A stretch of DNA of 64,000 nucleotides from Rhizobium sp. R711 (GCF_002211365.1 NZ_LOKZ01000001.1:248001-312000); one strand, 5' to 3'; counted from the stretch's first letter, positions 1-9,401 are shown. The notes: generated by a model not told the origin, from the sequence alone. Made by a program: numbers and translations.

Positions 1-499
1 AGAACCAATTCGGGCGTGTTGGCAGTTGCAGCCTGTGCGGGCCCATGCCAAGCGTCTGGATCACCGTACCGATCGCACCTTCCTTGACGAGCTTGCCAGC
101 CCTGACGGCGGAACGAACGCAATGGCGCTCGGAAAAGCAGATCGAAAAAATGCGGCCGGTCTCGGCAACCGTGCGTTTGACCTCTTCGAGTTGCGCAAAT
201 GTCGTCACGCCGGGCTTGTCGGTCATCACATCCTTGCCCGCCTTCATCGCGCGCACAGCCAATCCTGCACGGTCGCGTGGGATCGCAGCGATGCAGATGA
301 CGTCGATCGACGGATCGGTGAAGATCGTGTCGCGATCGATCTGCGGGGCGTCTGGATAGGTTTTCTTGAAGGTTTCCACTAGCGCAGGCACTGAGGTCTG
401 CGGGCAATATCCGACGAACTCCGCACCCGCTGCAAGCAGGCCCTTCACGTGATCGAACGTGTGTCCATGATCGATTCCTACGACGGCAAATCTCAACAT
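1..499 (-). CDS. Gfo/Idh/MocA family oxidoreductase, 3' part missing
   Basis: This is the first 166 residues of an NAD(P)-dependent sugar or inositol dehydrogenase-like protein; the rest lies beyond the window start. The reverse strand reads MLRFAVVGIDHGHTFDHV, a Rossmann start, and later GKDVMTDKP, which matches the family's EKP loop with Asp in place of Glu. The ATG at 499-497 is preceded by AGGAGG at about 511-516, which fixes the start. The substrate cannot be told. It reads away from the decayed region to its right, with no partner gene visible in the window. Confidence 0.85.
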   Translation of the reverse strand, partial: MLRFAVVGIDHGHTFDHVKGLLAAGAEFVGYCPQTSVPALVETFKKTYPDAPQIDRDTIFTDPSIDVICIAAIPRDRAGLAVRAMKAGKDVMTDKPGVTTFAQLEEVKRTVAETGRIFSICFSERHCVRSAVRAGKLVKEGAIGTVIQTLGMGPHRLQLPTRPNWF

Positions 500-1370
500 A
501 ACAGCAGTGACCTCCTGGGAATTCCTTACGCCCGGCGTCTTGCGTTACGGGCGATCTCCTCAGGCGGGAACAGACTGCGAAAACCACACGCTGTCAAGGC
601 TGGACAACCGACAAGAGTCCGGCAGATTCCCATTAAGGCGTGGAAAACAAAAGATAATTTTGTGTATCTAAATAGTTATTTATGTGTTTTTCCTCTTGAT
701 GTCGCGGTTTCGGTGGGTGGGTGGGTACATGGTGGTAAACCCGGGGGGGGGTAGTTCGCTACGGCCATAGGTCGTGTGTAGATTCTTCATAAGGAATTTC
801 GCTTTCTACAAAATGTGCGCTTTCGCTGTGCGCGCCCTACTCCGATCACCTCCGCCGGCGGAACGGGATAGCGTCAATGCGGGTCGTCGCTGGAGGAAGT
901 CGAGATCCTCCGTCACCGCTGGAGCGCCATACAGAAGCTGTTCACCAGGGTGGCGCAGCCCATTCCAGCCTCTCTAGCACCGATGACCCATGCTGCCATT
1001 GGGTCCGTTCGGATTGGCAAAAAGGGCAGCCATCTTCTGCTTCGATGCAGGTACCTGCGGCTTTGTGTCGACCCCAGTCGATAGCATCATGTGTTTGATG
1101 TCGGGGTTCGCGAGCTTTCCACTGTTGAAAGAAGCTTGAGAGTCTCAGTCGTGAAACCGAAGCCGAGGAAGATCAGTCGGAGGTCATCCGGGCTTGTATT
1201 GACACGAGCCAAGACGACTTCATCGACTTGGCGGAGATCCATCGCTGTTGCCTGGTTTCCCCTTAGGCTGCGATTCTCTTCCGCACTTTATTTTACCATT
1301 GCACATATTCTGGGTCCCTCAGCGGAAATGCATCATCCCGTCCCGGTTGGCTCGATCATCTCTCAACTGA
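500..1370. other. gene-poor stretch with possible relics
   Basis: No convincing gene is present in these 870 bases. A nine-G run lies at 743-751. On the reverse strand, 1250 to about 1095 reads as a short open frame starting MDLRQVDEVVLARVN, which continues in another frame (KLANPDIKHMML) to about 975. This could be a frameshifted relic, but no family is recognised. Confidence 0.4.
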
Positions 1371-1559
1371 TTGTACAATGCTTGCGCGTCGACCCGATTT
1401 TCGCTTGAGAACCAGGCAACCCAGACCAATGCCGAGGCCGCGCGAGCTGCCTTCATCATGGCAGCAGCCGAAGATGCGTGCATCGACGTTAACGGGATTC
1501 CGGAACTGTTTGAGCCTCCCCAAGAGCGTGAGAAGCCGAAGAAGAAGCGGCGGGCTTGA
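1371..1559 (+). CDS. small hypothetical protein, doubtful
   Basis: This is a 62-codon frame starting with TTG and ending in the basic tail EKPKKKRRA. The middle (NAEAARAAFIMAAAED) has protein-like composition and could be an amphipathic helix. No good ribosome binding site and no recognised family were found, and a longer reverse-strand frame overlaps it. It may be the end of a decayed gene rather than a working one. Confidence 0.25.
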   Translation: MYNACASTRFSLENQATQTNAEAARAAFIMAAAEDACIDVNGIPELFEPPQEREKPKKKRRA

Positions 1560-1657
1560 CGCCATCTGGCAAGCCTACTCCCTTCGGATAAATTTGCTAC
1601 AACCGTCTGGTCTGCGACGCTACGCCACCGACACTGAGGGTAAAGGGAGGTTCCGCC

Positions 1658-2140
1658 TTGGATGCAGCGTACCCAGGCGATAAAGCAAGCATTCACGAGA
1701 TTCTTGGTCTGGCATCGCAGTACCGAATGGCCGCTATCTTGCTTGGAGAACGATCACCACGGGGCCAGCCACAGTCTCACATTCCGCGTCGGTTTCTCGC
1801 TCTGCACTCGATCGAGCTTTACCTGAATGTGTTTCTGCTCGCCAAAGGAATTCTCGACCCTTCGTCCGTTCGCGGCCTTCAGCACAATATTGGCGAACGA
1901 TCGAGAATGGCATTGGATGCCGGGTTGAACTTGCGCAAGCGTACGGCCGAGCACCTGGAGACCCTGACCTTGAAGCGGGAGTACCTGATTACAAGATACG
2001 GTCCTGAAATGACTGCTGCGTTGTCGCAGGTGAACCGCGTCATGGCGACGCTCGAGGAATTGTCGCAGAAGGTTCCAAAGGTCGTCGACTCGGCAGCCAG
2101 GCCCAGCACGAGTGCTACCCGTCCGAGAGCGCCCGTTTGA
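1658..2140 (+). CDS. HEPN-like helical protein
   Basis: A 160-residue protein starting at TTG 1658, with GGGAGG at 1645-1650 giving normal spacing. The core has the look of small HEPN proteins: an amphipathic helix (HSIELYLNVFLLAKG, about residues 50-64), then VRGLQHNI, close to the helix-capping RK-x-GH-D segment of that fold, and a helix ending near YLITRYGP (about 114-121). HEPN proteins include RNases in toxin-antitoxin and anti-phage systems as well as nucleotidyltransferase partners. No antitoxin or nucleotidyltransferase gene is adjacent, so the role is open. Family assignment is by eye and moderate at best. Confidence 0.5.
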   Translation: MDAAYPGDKASIHEILGLASQYRMAAILLGERSPRGQPQSHIPRRFLALHSIELYLNVFLLAKGILDPSSVRGLQHNIGERSRMALDAGLNLRKRTAEHLETLTLKREYLITRYGPEMTAALSQVNRVMATLEELSQKVPKVVDSAARPSTSATRPRAPV

Positions 2141-2412
2141 TGGTGAGGCACCTGACGCGGTGAAAATCGAAAATTACTTCGAGCGGGTTTCAGGATCGGG
2201 AGAGAAGCTCAGGCGTTGCCTCCGAAGAGCTAAGCTTCTCTCCCTCTGGCATTCGAGATTTCGTCCCGTACAGGATGCTCGGTCCCCGTTGCGCCCTGTT
2301 TAAGCCGCACCGTTGCCATGCCGGCACATTAGCGATCTCGGAAATAATTGGAACAAATTTCTGATCTGCCTCAAGGAGGACCGCACTTGCCTAATCGACT
2401 GCCGCAAGCGCA

Positions 2413-2680
2413 TTGGGGATGCCGAAGTCGAGGGACGCTTCATGGTGCAACCGGTCGATCGGTATCCTATTCATTGCAACGCTACTTGCGCATCCGGTGC
2501 TTGCCGATGGGCCAGCCAACACGGCCCCGAAGAGCTGTCTGGACACGCCATCATTGCGAAATTATCGCGGCCGAATGTTTCGGCCGCCCATGGCGTCAGT
2601 GTCAAAATCCGCTTCGAGCTGGACCGGCGCGGCACGATCACAGAAACTCCGACCTTGGAAACAAGTGGGGCGACGAAGCC
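2413..2680 (+). pseudogene. relic of an exported TolA/TonB-C-like protein
   Basis: One frame carries a signal-peptide-like stretch (SIGILFIATLLAHPVLADGP, about 2455-2515). A second frame then reads SGHAIIAKLSRPNV and VKIRFELDRRGTITETPTL, which resembles the C-terminal domain of TolA/TonB-type periplasmic proteins. The two parts are in different frames and the end runs into the oppositely oriented Fic relic. I read this as a frameshifted, truncated gene. The family call is weak. Confidence 0.35.
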
Positions 2681-3471
2681 GTTACCGCCGATGGCTGCGT
2701 TCTGGGCCATTGCATGAGACATCAGCCTGATGACACGGCCATTTCCGTCAGGAAACGGATGAATGTAGTTCAGTCGGTGATGCGCAGCAGCGATAGCGAT
2801 GATGCGGTTCGTGGCTCCGCCCTGAGCCTGTTCATAGCGCTTCGAGAAACATCCATGAATGCGCCGACTCGGTCTGACGCTGGCGGCAGGCGTCGTCCGA
2901 CTTCAACGTCATCTTTCTTGTCCGACCGAAATGCGCCAGGGATAATCTCCGTCTTGCTGCCATCGGGTCTAACGATTCAGAGAACCGGCGATGAACCCAT
3001 GAAATGAATTCGACCGAAGTAGGCGGCGGCAGTGCCTTTTCGTGTTGTGAGCTTGTCGATCTCTCTCTGGACAGAGACGTGAGCTGCAGCTTCCAGCGCA
3101 AGTGGGCATGTGGCTTCTTCGATCTCGGCTCCCGCCAAAGCTCGTTCGATGTCCTGGGGCCGAGCATTGTGACCTTCGATCAAGTTCGAATAGTAGCAGT
3201 TCATGACCCGAACGAGATCGGACAATTCGAAGGCTGCGTCGGGATGGGAGGCCTAGACCGAGCGCGGCGGCGGCACCTCGCTTAAGATCTTGCTCAATCC
3301 AGCCGGTGAGCATTTGGTTTTCACAACCTGCACATCGGGATGGTTGCAGTCGGTCGCTGTTTCGGCTATTGCGGTGAAATCTATTCTTTCCGGCACCAAG
3401 CCGCAATGTGGGCCTGGCGGTGCCTCCTGAACAATAGCGTCTCCGGCTGGCCGAGGTGTCTCGGAGAACAC
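2650..3471 (-). pseudogene. Fic family protein, frameshifted
   Basis: Fic enzymes transfer AMP or other nucleotide parts to target proteins. The order of Fic segments is intact but spread over three frames: CYYSNLIEGHNARPQDIERAL (inhibitory/clamp region, about 3130-3200), VEFISWVHRRF (about 2990-3025), EIIPGAFRSDKKDDVEVGRR (about 2880-2945), then the active-site motif HPFPDGNGR at 2735-2761 followed by LMSHAMAQNAAIGGNG. An intact gene would need shifts near 3010, 2960 and 2850, so no full product is expected. After GGNG the similarity stops where the opposite-strand relic begins. Confidence 0.8.
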
Positions 3472-3598
3472 CGCGTTGCCGACCGGTCGGTGGCAGTGTA
3501 GCGGTTCGCCCCGTCGCCGCGGTCGTCCTGCTCATGCGCCACACTATTGAGCTATCGCAACCCGGTTGCGGCACCTTAGCAACCCACACTATGGGCGA

Positions 3599-4861
3599 AT
3601 GAACATGAACGCACTGACAATGACTTGGGGGATAGCCGGGCTGACGGCACTTGGTGTCATCACCCGGCCCTTCGCATGGCCCGAGGCGATCTGGGCCGTT
3701 CTAGGAGCGCTCCTGCTCGTTGGCATCAGATTGATTGGCGTCCATGACGCATGGACAGGAGCGTCCAAAGGAGCTGATGTCTACTTTTTTCTGATTGGCA
3801 TGATGCTGTTGTCGGAACTTGCCCGGCAGGAAGGCCTGTTCGATTGGTTGGCGTCCTGGGCAACCTTGCAAGCCAAGGGCTCTGCGAAGCGTTTGTTTGT
3901 GCTGATTTATGGTGTGGGCATCATGGTGACAGCATTCCTGTCGAATGACGCCACGGCTGTCGTCCTAACGCCCGCGGTGTGTGCGGCCTGCCGAGCTGCA
4001 CGGGTCAAGAATCCGATGCCCTACCTGCTGATCTGCGCGTTCATCGCAAATGCTGCAAGCTTCTTGCTGCCGATCTCCAATCCTGCCAACCTCGTGATAT
4101 TTGGAGGCGGGACAATGCCGCCGCTATGGCGTTGGTTTGCCACATTCACACTGCCGTCCGCAGCTTCCATAGCGACGACTTTCCTCCTGCTGTACTGGAC
4201 CCAGCGATCTTCAGTTGCTTCCGATTACGTCTCCCCTGACGTTCGGGACATCCGCTTATCGCCGAGCGCAAAGCTTGCGGGCTTTGGCCTCGTCGCAACC
4301 GCGTTCATTTTGCTTGTCGCATCCGCGCTCGATTTCGATCTTGGTCTCCCGACATTCGTGGCTGGATGTGCGACCACCGCGGCCATTCTGCTCGTAACGC
4401 GCCAAAGTCCTGTTCGGATATTGAAGGGAGTGTCCTGGAGCGTGCTTCCACTTGTCGCCGGATTGTTCGTCGTCATAGAGGCTTTGAACCGGACGGGTTT
4501 GATCGAGACGTTGGCAGAGTTGATTTCAGGCGGCGCTTCCCGCGCCCAGGGACAGACTGCTGCCCTCGCAGGCGCGATCGTTGCTGTCGTCTCCAACCTT
4601 GTCAACAATCTGCCAGCGGGTCTCGTGGCAGGAGGGGCTGTTCAGGCGGCAGACGTATCCGACAAAGTCGCCGGCGCCATTTTGATCGGTGTCGATCTCG
4701 GGCCCAACCTGTCGGTGACAGGATCCCTCGCAACGATCCTATGGCTGACGGCGTTGAGGCGCGAAGGCCTTCATATGGGCGCTTGGGACTTCCTGAAGCT
4801 CGGTGTCATCGTCATGGTGCCCGCGCTCGTCGCGTCGCTTGGCGTTCTCGCCTTCCAGTAG
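3599..4861 (+). CDS. ArsB/NhaD-superfamily membrane transporter
   Basis: A 420-residue inner-membrane protein with about 11-12 hydrophobic segments, of the arsenical pump membrane protein (ArsB) type within the ion transporter superfamily. Typical elements are FLSNDATAVVLTPAV, SFLLPISNPANLVIF, SNLVNNLPAGLVAGG and GPNLSVTGSLATILW, which carry the paired re-entrant Asn/Pro motifs of this superfamily. No ArsR, ArsC or ArsA gene is adjacent, so the substrate could be arsenite or another anion. The start is taken at ATG 3599 (or 3605) rather than the upstream TTG at 3566, because family members begin just before the first hydrophobic helix. It has no obvious operon partner. Confidence 0.8.
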   Translation: MNMNALTMTWGIAGLTALGVITRPFAWPEAIWAVLGALLLVGIRLIGVHDAWTGASKGADVYFFLIGMMLLSELARQEGLFDWLASWATLQAKGSAKRLFVLIYGVGIMVTAFLSNDATAVVLTPAVCAACRAARVKNPMPYLLICAFIANAASFLLPISNPANLVIFGGGTMPPLWRWFATFTLPSAASIATTFLLLYWTQRSSVASDYVSPDVRDIRLSPSAKLAGFGLVATAFILLVASALDFDLGLPTFVAGCATTAAILLVTRQSPVRILKGVSWSVLPLVAGLFVVIEALNRTGLIETLAELISGGASRAQGQTAALAGAIVAVVSNLVNNLPAGLVAGGAVQAADVSDKVAGAILIGVDLGPNLSVTGSLATILWLTALRREGLHMGAWDFLKLGVIVMVPALVASLGVLAFQ

Positions 4862-5316
4862 TCTCGTGTTCCATGCGAAGCCCGCGCTGGCTCCGTCGAT
4901 CACCTTGGGGCCTTTGGTCTCGGCAATGTGCTGGGTGCAGCCATTGGAGCAACGTGATCGGCGTCAGTCTCGGTTATGTGGTGGTGCCCATGACAGGCCG
5001 TGCGTGCAGCGTTGGACCTGACACGCCCTCAAGGTCGGAAGCCATAGCAAGGAAGCCTTACAAACTGTTGCGAGCTCTGAGACCGAAACCATGCAGACGG
5101 CCGAATCTTCTTGCCGGAGCCGGTTCGGCCCGACCGGAGTGAACTCGTAGCGCAGTTCAGCGTTGCGTGACGATGCGAGCATTCCAGTTGCCTCGCCGGC
5201 ATAAGCCGGCGCTTCATCAAAATCCTATCGCTGCGTTTAAGCGAAGTGTTCGTTTGCGGGATCCGAGATGTGCTTCGGCACGCCCCGGCAGGCGGTTTAG
5301 CGTTTGCCAATGCTGG
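4862..5316. other. intergenic, no gene seen
   Basis: These 455 bases lie between the end of the transporter gene and the end of the convergent helicase gene. No supported gene was found. The only structure noted is the stem-loop at 5194-5211. Confidence 0.5.
5194..5211. repeat. perfect stem-loop CGCCGGC-ATAA-GCCGGCG
   Basis: A 7-bp perfect GC stem with a 4-base loop lies between two convergent genes. There is no T-run after it on either strand. It may serve as a weak bidirectional terminator or belong to a dispersed intergenic repeat. Confidence 0.5.
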
Positions 5317-8244
5317 TCATTTGACGAGGTGAAGCATTGGTTTTCGGCTCCGGCTGGAGTCGAACATCCGCCTCGCCTCGCCTTCCTCCATTAACCAGTC
5401 GGCCCCGGTTCCGAGCATCCACGCGTCGCGAATGGGTTCGCGATACCAATTGGCCCGGTTGCCGATAATGTAGAGGCGCCTGCGGGCGCGGGTGACGGCA
5501 ACGTTCATGATGTTCGGTTTGGCAAGCACCCAGTCAATGCTATCGGGGCGCGTCGCCCCCAGGATCAAAAGAACTGTGTCAGCTTCCTTCCCTTGAAAGC
5601 TGTGCACCGTTCCGATGGATCTCTCGATCCATTCCTCCGCAAGCCCTGCGGCGGTCTTTCCAAACACAGCAGGAGCATTATCGCGCAAGTGTTGCTTGAG
5701 GCCGTCGGCGACTTTTCTGAAAGGAGAGATGATCAGAACGTCGGGTCGTTCGATCACCGGTTGTGACTGGCTCATAGGTCCAAAGCATTGCGACATCATG
5801 TGCGCTGCTAACGCACCCTCTTCTGGAATGTAGAAATCGTTTGCTGTCTCGGCCGCGCCGATGACATTGATCCATGCACTGGGTCCGAAAGTCGGCCGGC
5901 GAACATTATCCAAGGCATCAGCGTGGAGAATCTCGTCTGCGAGGATCATCGTTTGATCATAGGCAAGGCCGTTCGAGATCGAAAACATCGGTTCGACGCA
6001 ACGACGATGGACACGCAAGGGAGCGCCAACCCACTTGCCTTTTCGTTTTGCACCAAACGGGTTGATCCGATCCGCGAGTGTTTGCAGTGACGTGTTTTTC
6101 GTTCGGAACTGCGGCGCGATGCCAAATCTATTTGCGAGCGCAGTCTCGACCGCGTGGCTGATCGTGGAGATCGGTTCAAGCTGAAATGGATCACCGACCA
6201 CGATCGCCCTCTTTACGCGTGACAATGCGTCAATCGCGTGCTGGCTGGAAGCCTGTCCAGCCTCGTCGACAATCAGCCATGGAATCGAGCCACGTCCCAT
6301 GCTGCCAAATGCATTTGAAAAAGAGCAGAAGGTCGAAGATACGACGGGAACGAGGAGGCTGAATGTGCTCCATAGATCGCGAGCCGCTGACTGCGACCAG
6401 GATCGCCCTTTTGCCGACATGAGATCGATCCATGCCGCGAGGTTGGGTCTAATCGATGACCAGGCATGAGCCACAAACGACTGGTGCAACCGCATCGTTG
6501 CGATGAACATCTCGCAACGCGCACGTTCGAGCGCTGTTGATGTACCGGGAAGCATTTGAGCCTGGGCCTGCAAGTTTGCTTCCATGAACTCGTCGGCAAG
6601 AACAACGTCACCAAGCTCTTCTCTAAGCTTTGCGATTTGTTCTCGTGCTTGCACGAGGACAGGATGCGTTGGCGAAAGGCTCAATTCCAATGCGATCGCG
6701 GTTGTGCCTGTTGTCGAGCGCACCGGTGACGCCCATTTCTGATTGAAGCTTTGGTAAACAGCCTCGAAGCTTTTTGCCGCGCTCACAAGTTCGGACAGGC
6801 TTAGGTGCCTTGCCCTTATTTCATCCAATTTCGCCTTCGCCGCTCGATAAGCCGCTTTGGCATCATCCCAATTTAGGTCCCCGCCCTCAAACAGCGTGTC
6901 ATCGTCGATCGCCTGTGCCAGTGCCGTCAGGCAGCGGTCTCGATTTTGTCGATTTCCCAACGGAACCGATATCGCCCCCCAGGTGTCGGAGGCAAGCTGA
7001 TGCTGGGCCATCAGTCGCTCAGCAAGCTTGGGGAGGAAACTCACCGTATCGGAGTATGTTTTTCCCAACTTGGATCGCTTGGGAAGCTCGAGTGTAAGAT
7101 TGGCAACAGCGCCGTTATTGGAGCTGGCGACAGCCACGAGAAAATCGTGCAGCGCCCGGTCGATCCTGAAATGCGTACCACCTTCTTCATCATGTACGGG
7201 CGTAAAAGCTGACTGGGGATCGTCATAGCCCAGCAAGACGTCTGCACGACGGCCAAGAATTCCAGCAACAACGTCCAGCAGGAGGGTCGTTTTCCCAGTT
7301 CCAGGCGGCCCGTTGATCGAAAAGACCCCCTCCTTCGACAAGCTGGCGAAAACCTCGTTCACAGCGACTTGCTGTTGGGGAGACAAGGAGAAGTCTGACG
7401 GCCACCTGGTGGCAGGATAGCGGCCTGTTTCGAGACTGTTGGTGACGGCTGCATCACTCGTGGCATCGAAGTCGGATTCTGCCGACGACTTCGTCAGTAG
7501 ATCCCAGGCTGCCCCGATCACCACGCCACTTTCGACGTCACTTCGCAACTCACGCAACAGGCTCGGGTAAACATTGTTGAACGGTCTTGCGTCCTTCGGC
7601 TTGCGACTTGCCTTGCCTGCTATGGTCGGCTTGGAAGACGTGACAACGACGCACTTCACCTTGGTTCGAAGCTCGATGGGCAGTGAAAGCGTGGAAAAAG
7701 CCAGGTCGGCCAAGGCTTCTGCAATAGCGACCGGATTGGACTGTGCCTTCATTCGCGCGTTGTATTCCGTCGCCAGCGCCTCTGAGTACTCGGTAAAACT
7801 CATCGTAATCCGCTCGGTCGCTATGGCAAGATCGTAGAGAAAGCGGTTGATGACCAGCGAGCCGCGGTCCGCGGTTTTTTTGTCGGATACAGCGAATGTG
7901 CCCGCAAAAGTAAATTGTGGCTCCTCGCACGTCCCATCGTAAGGGGCGTTGTTATGACCGGTCCAGCGACGGATCAGGAGATTATCACATTCCCGCATAG
8001 CCGCCACGCCGAAGCGTATAAAATGGCGAATTGCTCTGCCGTTTTCCGCTTGCGGCCAGGGATCTTTTTTATCGGCGATGTGTGCGACTGAATAAGAGGC
8101 GCTTTTAGCGCCATCGTTTTCCAGAACAGGTGGACTATAGTGCTCGATGTGCTCCCAGTAGTTGAGGATGCGCGCGACCTGCTGATGCATTTCCCTGCCG
8201 TATTTGGTAACGTAAGGTGGTCGCTTGCCTGGGGTGTCTGCCAT
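5317..8244 (-). CDS. SF1 (UPF1/DNA2-like) helicase, 975 residues
   Basis: A large ATP-dependent nucleic-acid helicase of superfamily 1B. Seen motifs are Walker A NGPPGTGKTT (about 311-320), Walker B WLIVDEAGQAS (656-666), motif III GDPFQLEPI (684-692), the arginine-bearing LRVHRRC (743-749), motif V GTVHSFQGKEAD (878-889) and motif VI NVAVTRARRRLYIIGN (914-929). Residues 1-280 match no domain I recognise. Between Walker A and B sits a long insertion of more than 300 residues with helical character, as in UPF1/SMUBP2-like proteins. The gene stands alone, near a HEPN-like gene and a dead Fic gene, so a defence role is possible but not shown. It is intact. Confidence 0.9.
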   Translation of the reverse strand: MADTPGKRPPYVTKYGREMHQQVARILNYWEHIEHYSPPVLENDGAKSASYSVAHIADKKDPWPQAENGRAIRHFIRFGVAAMRECDNLLIRRWTGHNNAPYDGTCEEPQFTFAGTFAVSDKKTADRGSLVINRFLYDLAIATERITMSFTEYSEALATEYNARMKAQSNPVAIAEALADLAFSTLSLPIELRTKVKCVVVTSSKPTIAGKASRKPKDARPFNNVYPSLLRELRSDVESGVVIGAAWDLLTKSSAESDFDATSDAAVTNSLETGRYPATRWPSDFSLSPQQQVAVNEVFASLSKEGVFSINGPPGTGKTTLLLDVVAGILGRRADVLLGYDDPQSAFTPVHDEEGGTHFRIDRALHDFLVAVASSNNGAVANLTLELPKRSKLGKTYSDTVSFLPKLAERLMAQHQLASDTWGAISVPLGNRQNRDRCLTALAQAIDDDTLFEGGDLNWDDAKAAYRAAKAKLDEIRARHLSLSELVSAAKSFEAVYQSFNQKWASPVRSTTGTTAIALELSLSPTHPVLVQAREQIAKLREELGDVVLADEFMEANLQAQAQMLPGTSTALERARCEMFIATMRLHQSFVAHAWSSIRPNLAAWIDLMSAKGRSWSQSAARDLWSTFSLLVPVVSSTFCSFSNAFGSMGRGSIPWLIVDEAGQASSQHAIDALSRVKRAIVVGDPFQLEPISTISHAVETALANRFGIAPQFRTKNTSLQTLADRINPFGAKRKGKWVGAPLRVHRRCVEPMFSISNGLAYDQTMILADEILHADALDNVRRPTFGPSAWINVIGAAETANDFYIPEEGALAAHMMSQCFGPMSQSQPVIERPDVLIISPFRKVADGLKQHLRDNAPAVFGKTAAGLAEEWIERSIGTVHSFQGKEADTVLLILGATRPDSIDWVLAKPNIMNVAVTRARRRLYIIGNRANWYREPIRDAWMLGTGADWLMEEGEARRMFDSSRSRKPMLHLVK

Positions 8245-8638
8245 TTAGGTCCTTCGCGATCAATGCAATCGGCCCGAACCAGACTGTCTTCTAGTGTCGT
8301 CGCGACGCGAGAATCGTTAACAATGCCTCAACAGGCAAGCTCGGCCACAATGGTTAACAAATGGTTAACAAATGATGATGAAAGCCGCCAGCGAACAAAG
8401 AGCACCCTCGTTCGGCACGGCGCGGATGGGTTGGCCTGATTGTAGGCTGTTGCCGCGCTTTCTGGTCGGAACGAAAAAGACCACCGCTCATAAGGAAGAT
8501 GAGCAGGGGCGCTTGGCCACTCCTTAGATCATGAATCACTCCTGCCGAAGCCAAGATCATGCACGCCGATGACCAGGGCTATGGCAGGTCTCCTTGTCCC
8601 CGCTGCTTTCGACGGCTCGCAGCAATTGCATCTGACAC
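8245..8638. other. intergenic with helicase promoter region
   Basis: These 394 bases precede the helicase gene and follow the end of a small exported-protein gene. No supported gene was found. Repeated GTTAAC sites are listed separately. Confidence 0.5.
8316..8372. promoter_or_regulatory. three GTTAAC sites, two in an 11-bp tandem repeat
   Basis: The palindrome GTTAAC occurs at 8316-8321, 8353-8358 and 8364-8369. The last two lie in a direct repeat of TGGTTAACAAA (8351-8372) with a period of about one helical turn. They sit 72-128 bases upstream of the helicase start, where a regulator could bind. The binding factor is unknown. Confidence 0.35.
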
Positions 8639-8830
8639 TTAGTAACTGCAGGGGCGATCGTTGCCAAATCCACCGCTGCACGCCGGCCGCAGTGCAAAGT
8701 CGGCATTATGGGCGCCGTATCCGGCCGACCCCGTTGTTCGAGGCGCCTCTGAGCTTGTCGAACACGCCATTGAGATACCCGCGAGTGCAACGGCCATTCC
8801 AAGGCACATCATCTTGCGAAGCGCTTTCAT
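8639..8830 (-). CDS. small exported protein, possible lipoprotein
   Basis: A 63-residue protein with a clear hydrophobic signal (MKALRKMMCLGMAVALAG) followed by SMAC and a Ser/Thr/Gly-rich tail containing two more cysteines. The Cys at 23 could be lipidated, but the preceding residues (SMA) fit a standard lipobox poorly, so signal peptidase I cleavage is also possible. GGGAG lies 8 bases before the ATG at 8830, which supports a real gene. The family is not recognised. Confidence 0.55.
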   Translation of the reverse strand: MKALRKMMCLGMAVALAGISMACSTSSEAPRTTGSAGYGAHNADFALRPACSGGFGNDRPCSY

Positions 8831-8952
8831 GCCATTCTCCCGACATAGCCTGTCACCAATTGCGACAGAACCTACCTAGTTCGCGATAGAACCGCGAAAA
8901 CATCGCGTTTCATCAATACTTCATCATCAATCGCTGCCAAAGGGAACTTATC

Positions 8953-8976
8953 GACCGCCAGTCAGCTTTGGCGGTC
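8953..8976. other. stem-loop upstream of a small gene
   Basis: GACCGCCA and TGGCGGTC form an 8-bp perfect stem around an 8-base loop, about 75 bases before the ATG at 9053. No T-run follows. It may sit in the 5' leader of the 9053 gene. Confidence 0.35.
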
Positions 8977-9052
8977 ATCGAACTCATGGCTCGCCAGTTT
9001 GGCACGAGGAATGCATGGCATTTTCCAAGGGTTCCTTTGTCAGGAGGGAAAG

Positions 9053-9364
9053 ATGACGGCCTTGGTTACCGATATTGTCAGCGCCGCTGGACAGCTGGAA
9101 GCAGCCATTCTCGATGTTACCGCCCCTGGTCCAAACGTCCTCGTTTGCTCCAAGTCCATGAAGGAGAAGGCAAAATTTCTTCCTCATGTTCTGGTAGAAC
9201 AATACCCGGAACTCTCATCGATCGAGCGCGAATTGCGCGGCGTATTCGAAGCCTGCTCGCATGCCATTGATCGTAAATCAGTCAATCCCGTGGTCGCAAA
9301 AGCGGCAATCTCCATTGCCGAGGAATATCGGCAGGTCATCGACAGGCTGAAACTTGGAAACTAG
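9053..9364 (+). CDS. hypothetical protein, 103 residues
   Basis: A soluble, mostly helical-looking protein without signal peptide or membrane segment. The ATG at 9053 follows AGGAGGGA with good spacing, so this start is preferred over an in-frame codon at 8999. The sequence contains EQYPELSSIERELRGVFEAC and ends with EEYRQVIDRLKLGN. I do not recognise the family. It stands alone between a small exported-protein gene and a convergent DUF2147-like gene. Confidence 0.6.
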   Translation: MTALVTDIVSAAGQLEAAILDVTAPGPNVLVCSKSMKEKAKFLPHVLVEQYPELSSIERELRGVFEACSHAIDRKSVNPVVAKAAISIAEEYRQVIDRLKLGN

Positions 9365-9372
9365 CAGCGTAT

Positions 9373-9390
9373 AAAAAAGCCGTCACGGCT
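9373..9390 (-). terminator. rho-independent terminator for the DUF2147-like gene
   Basis: On the minus strand AGCCG-TGA-CGGCT is followed at once by a run of five or more T, 12-29 bases past the stop of the gene at 9402. The stem is short (5 bp), so efficiency is uncertain. Confidence 0.55.
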
Positions 9391-9401
9391 GCGCACGAAT
9401 G

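Noticed and set aside
743-751. Run of nine G
   Set aside because: It may be phase-variable or a sequencing artefact, but no reading frame depends on it.
2969-3589. 206-codon open frame on the minus strand across the Fic region
   Set aside because: It is a different frame from the readable Fic segments and lacks their motifs.
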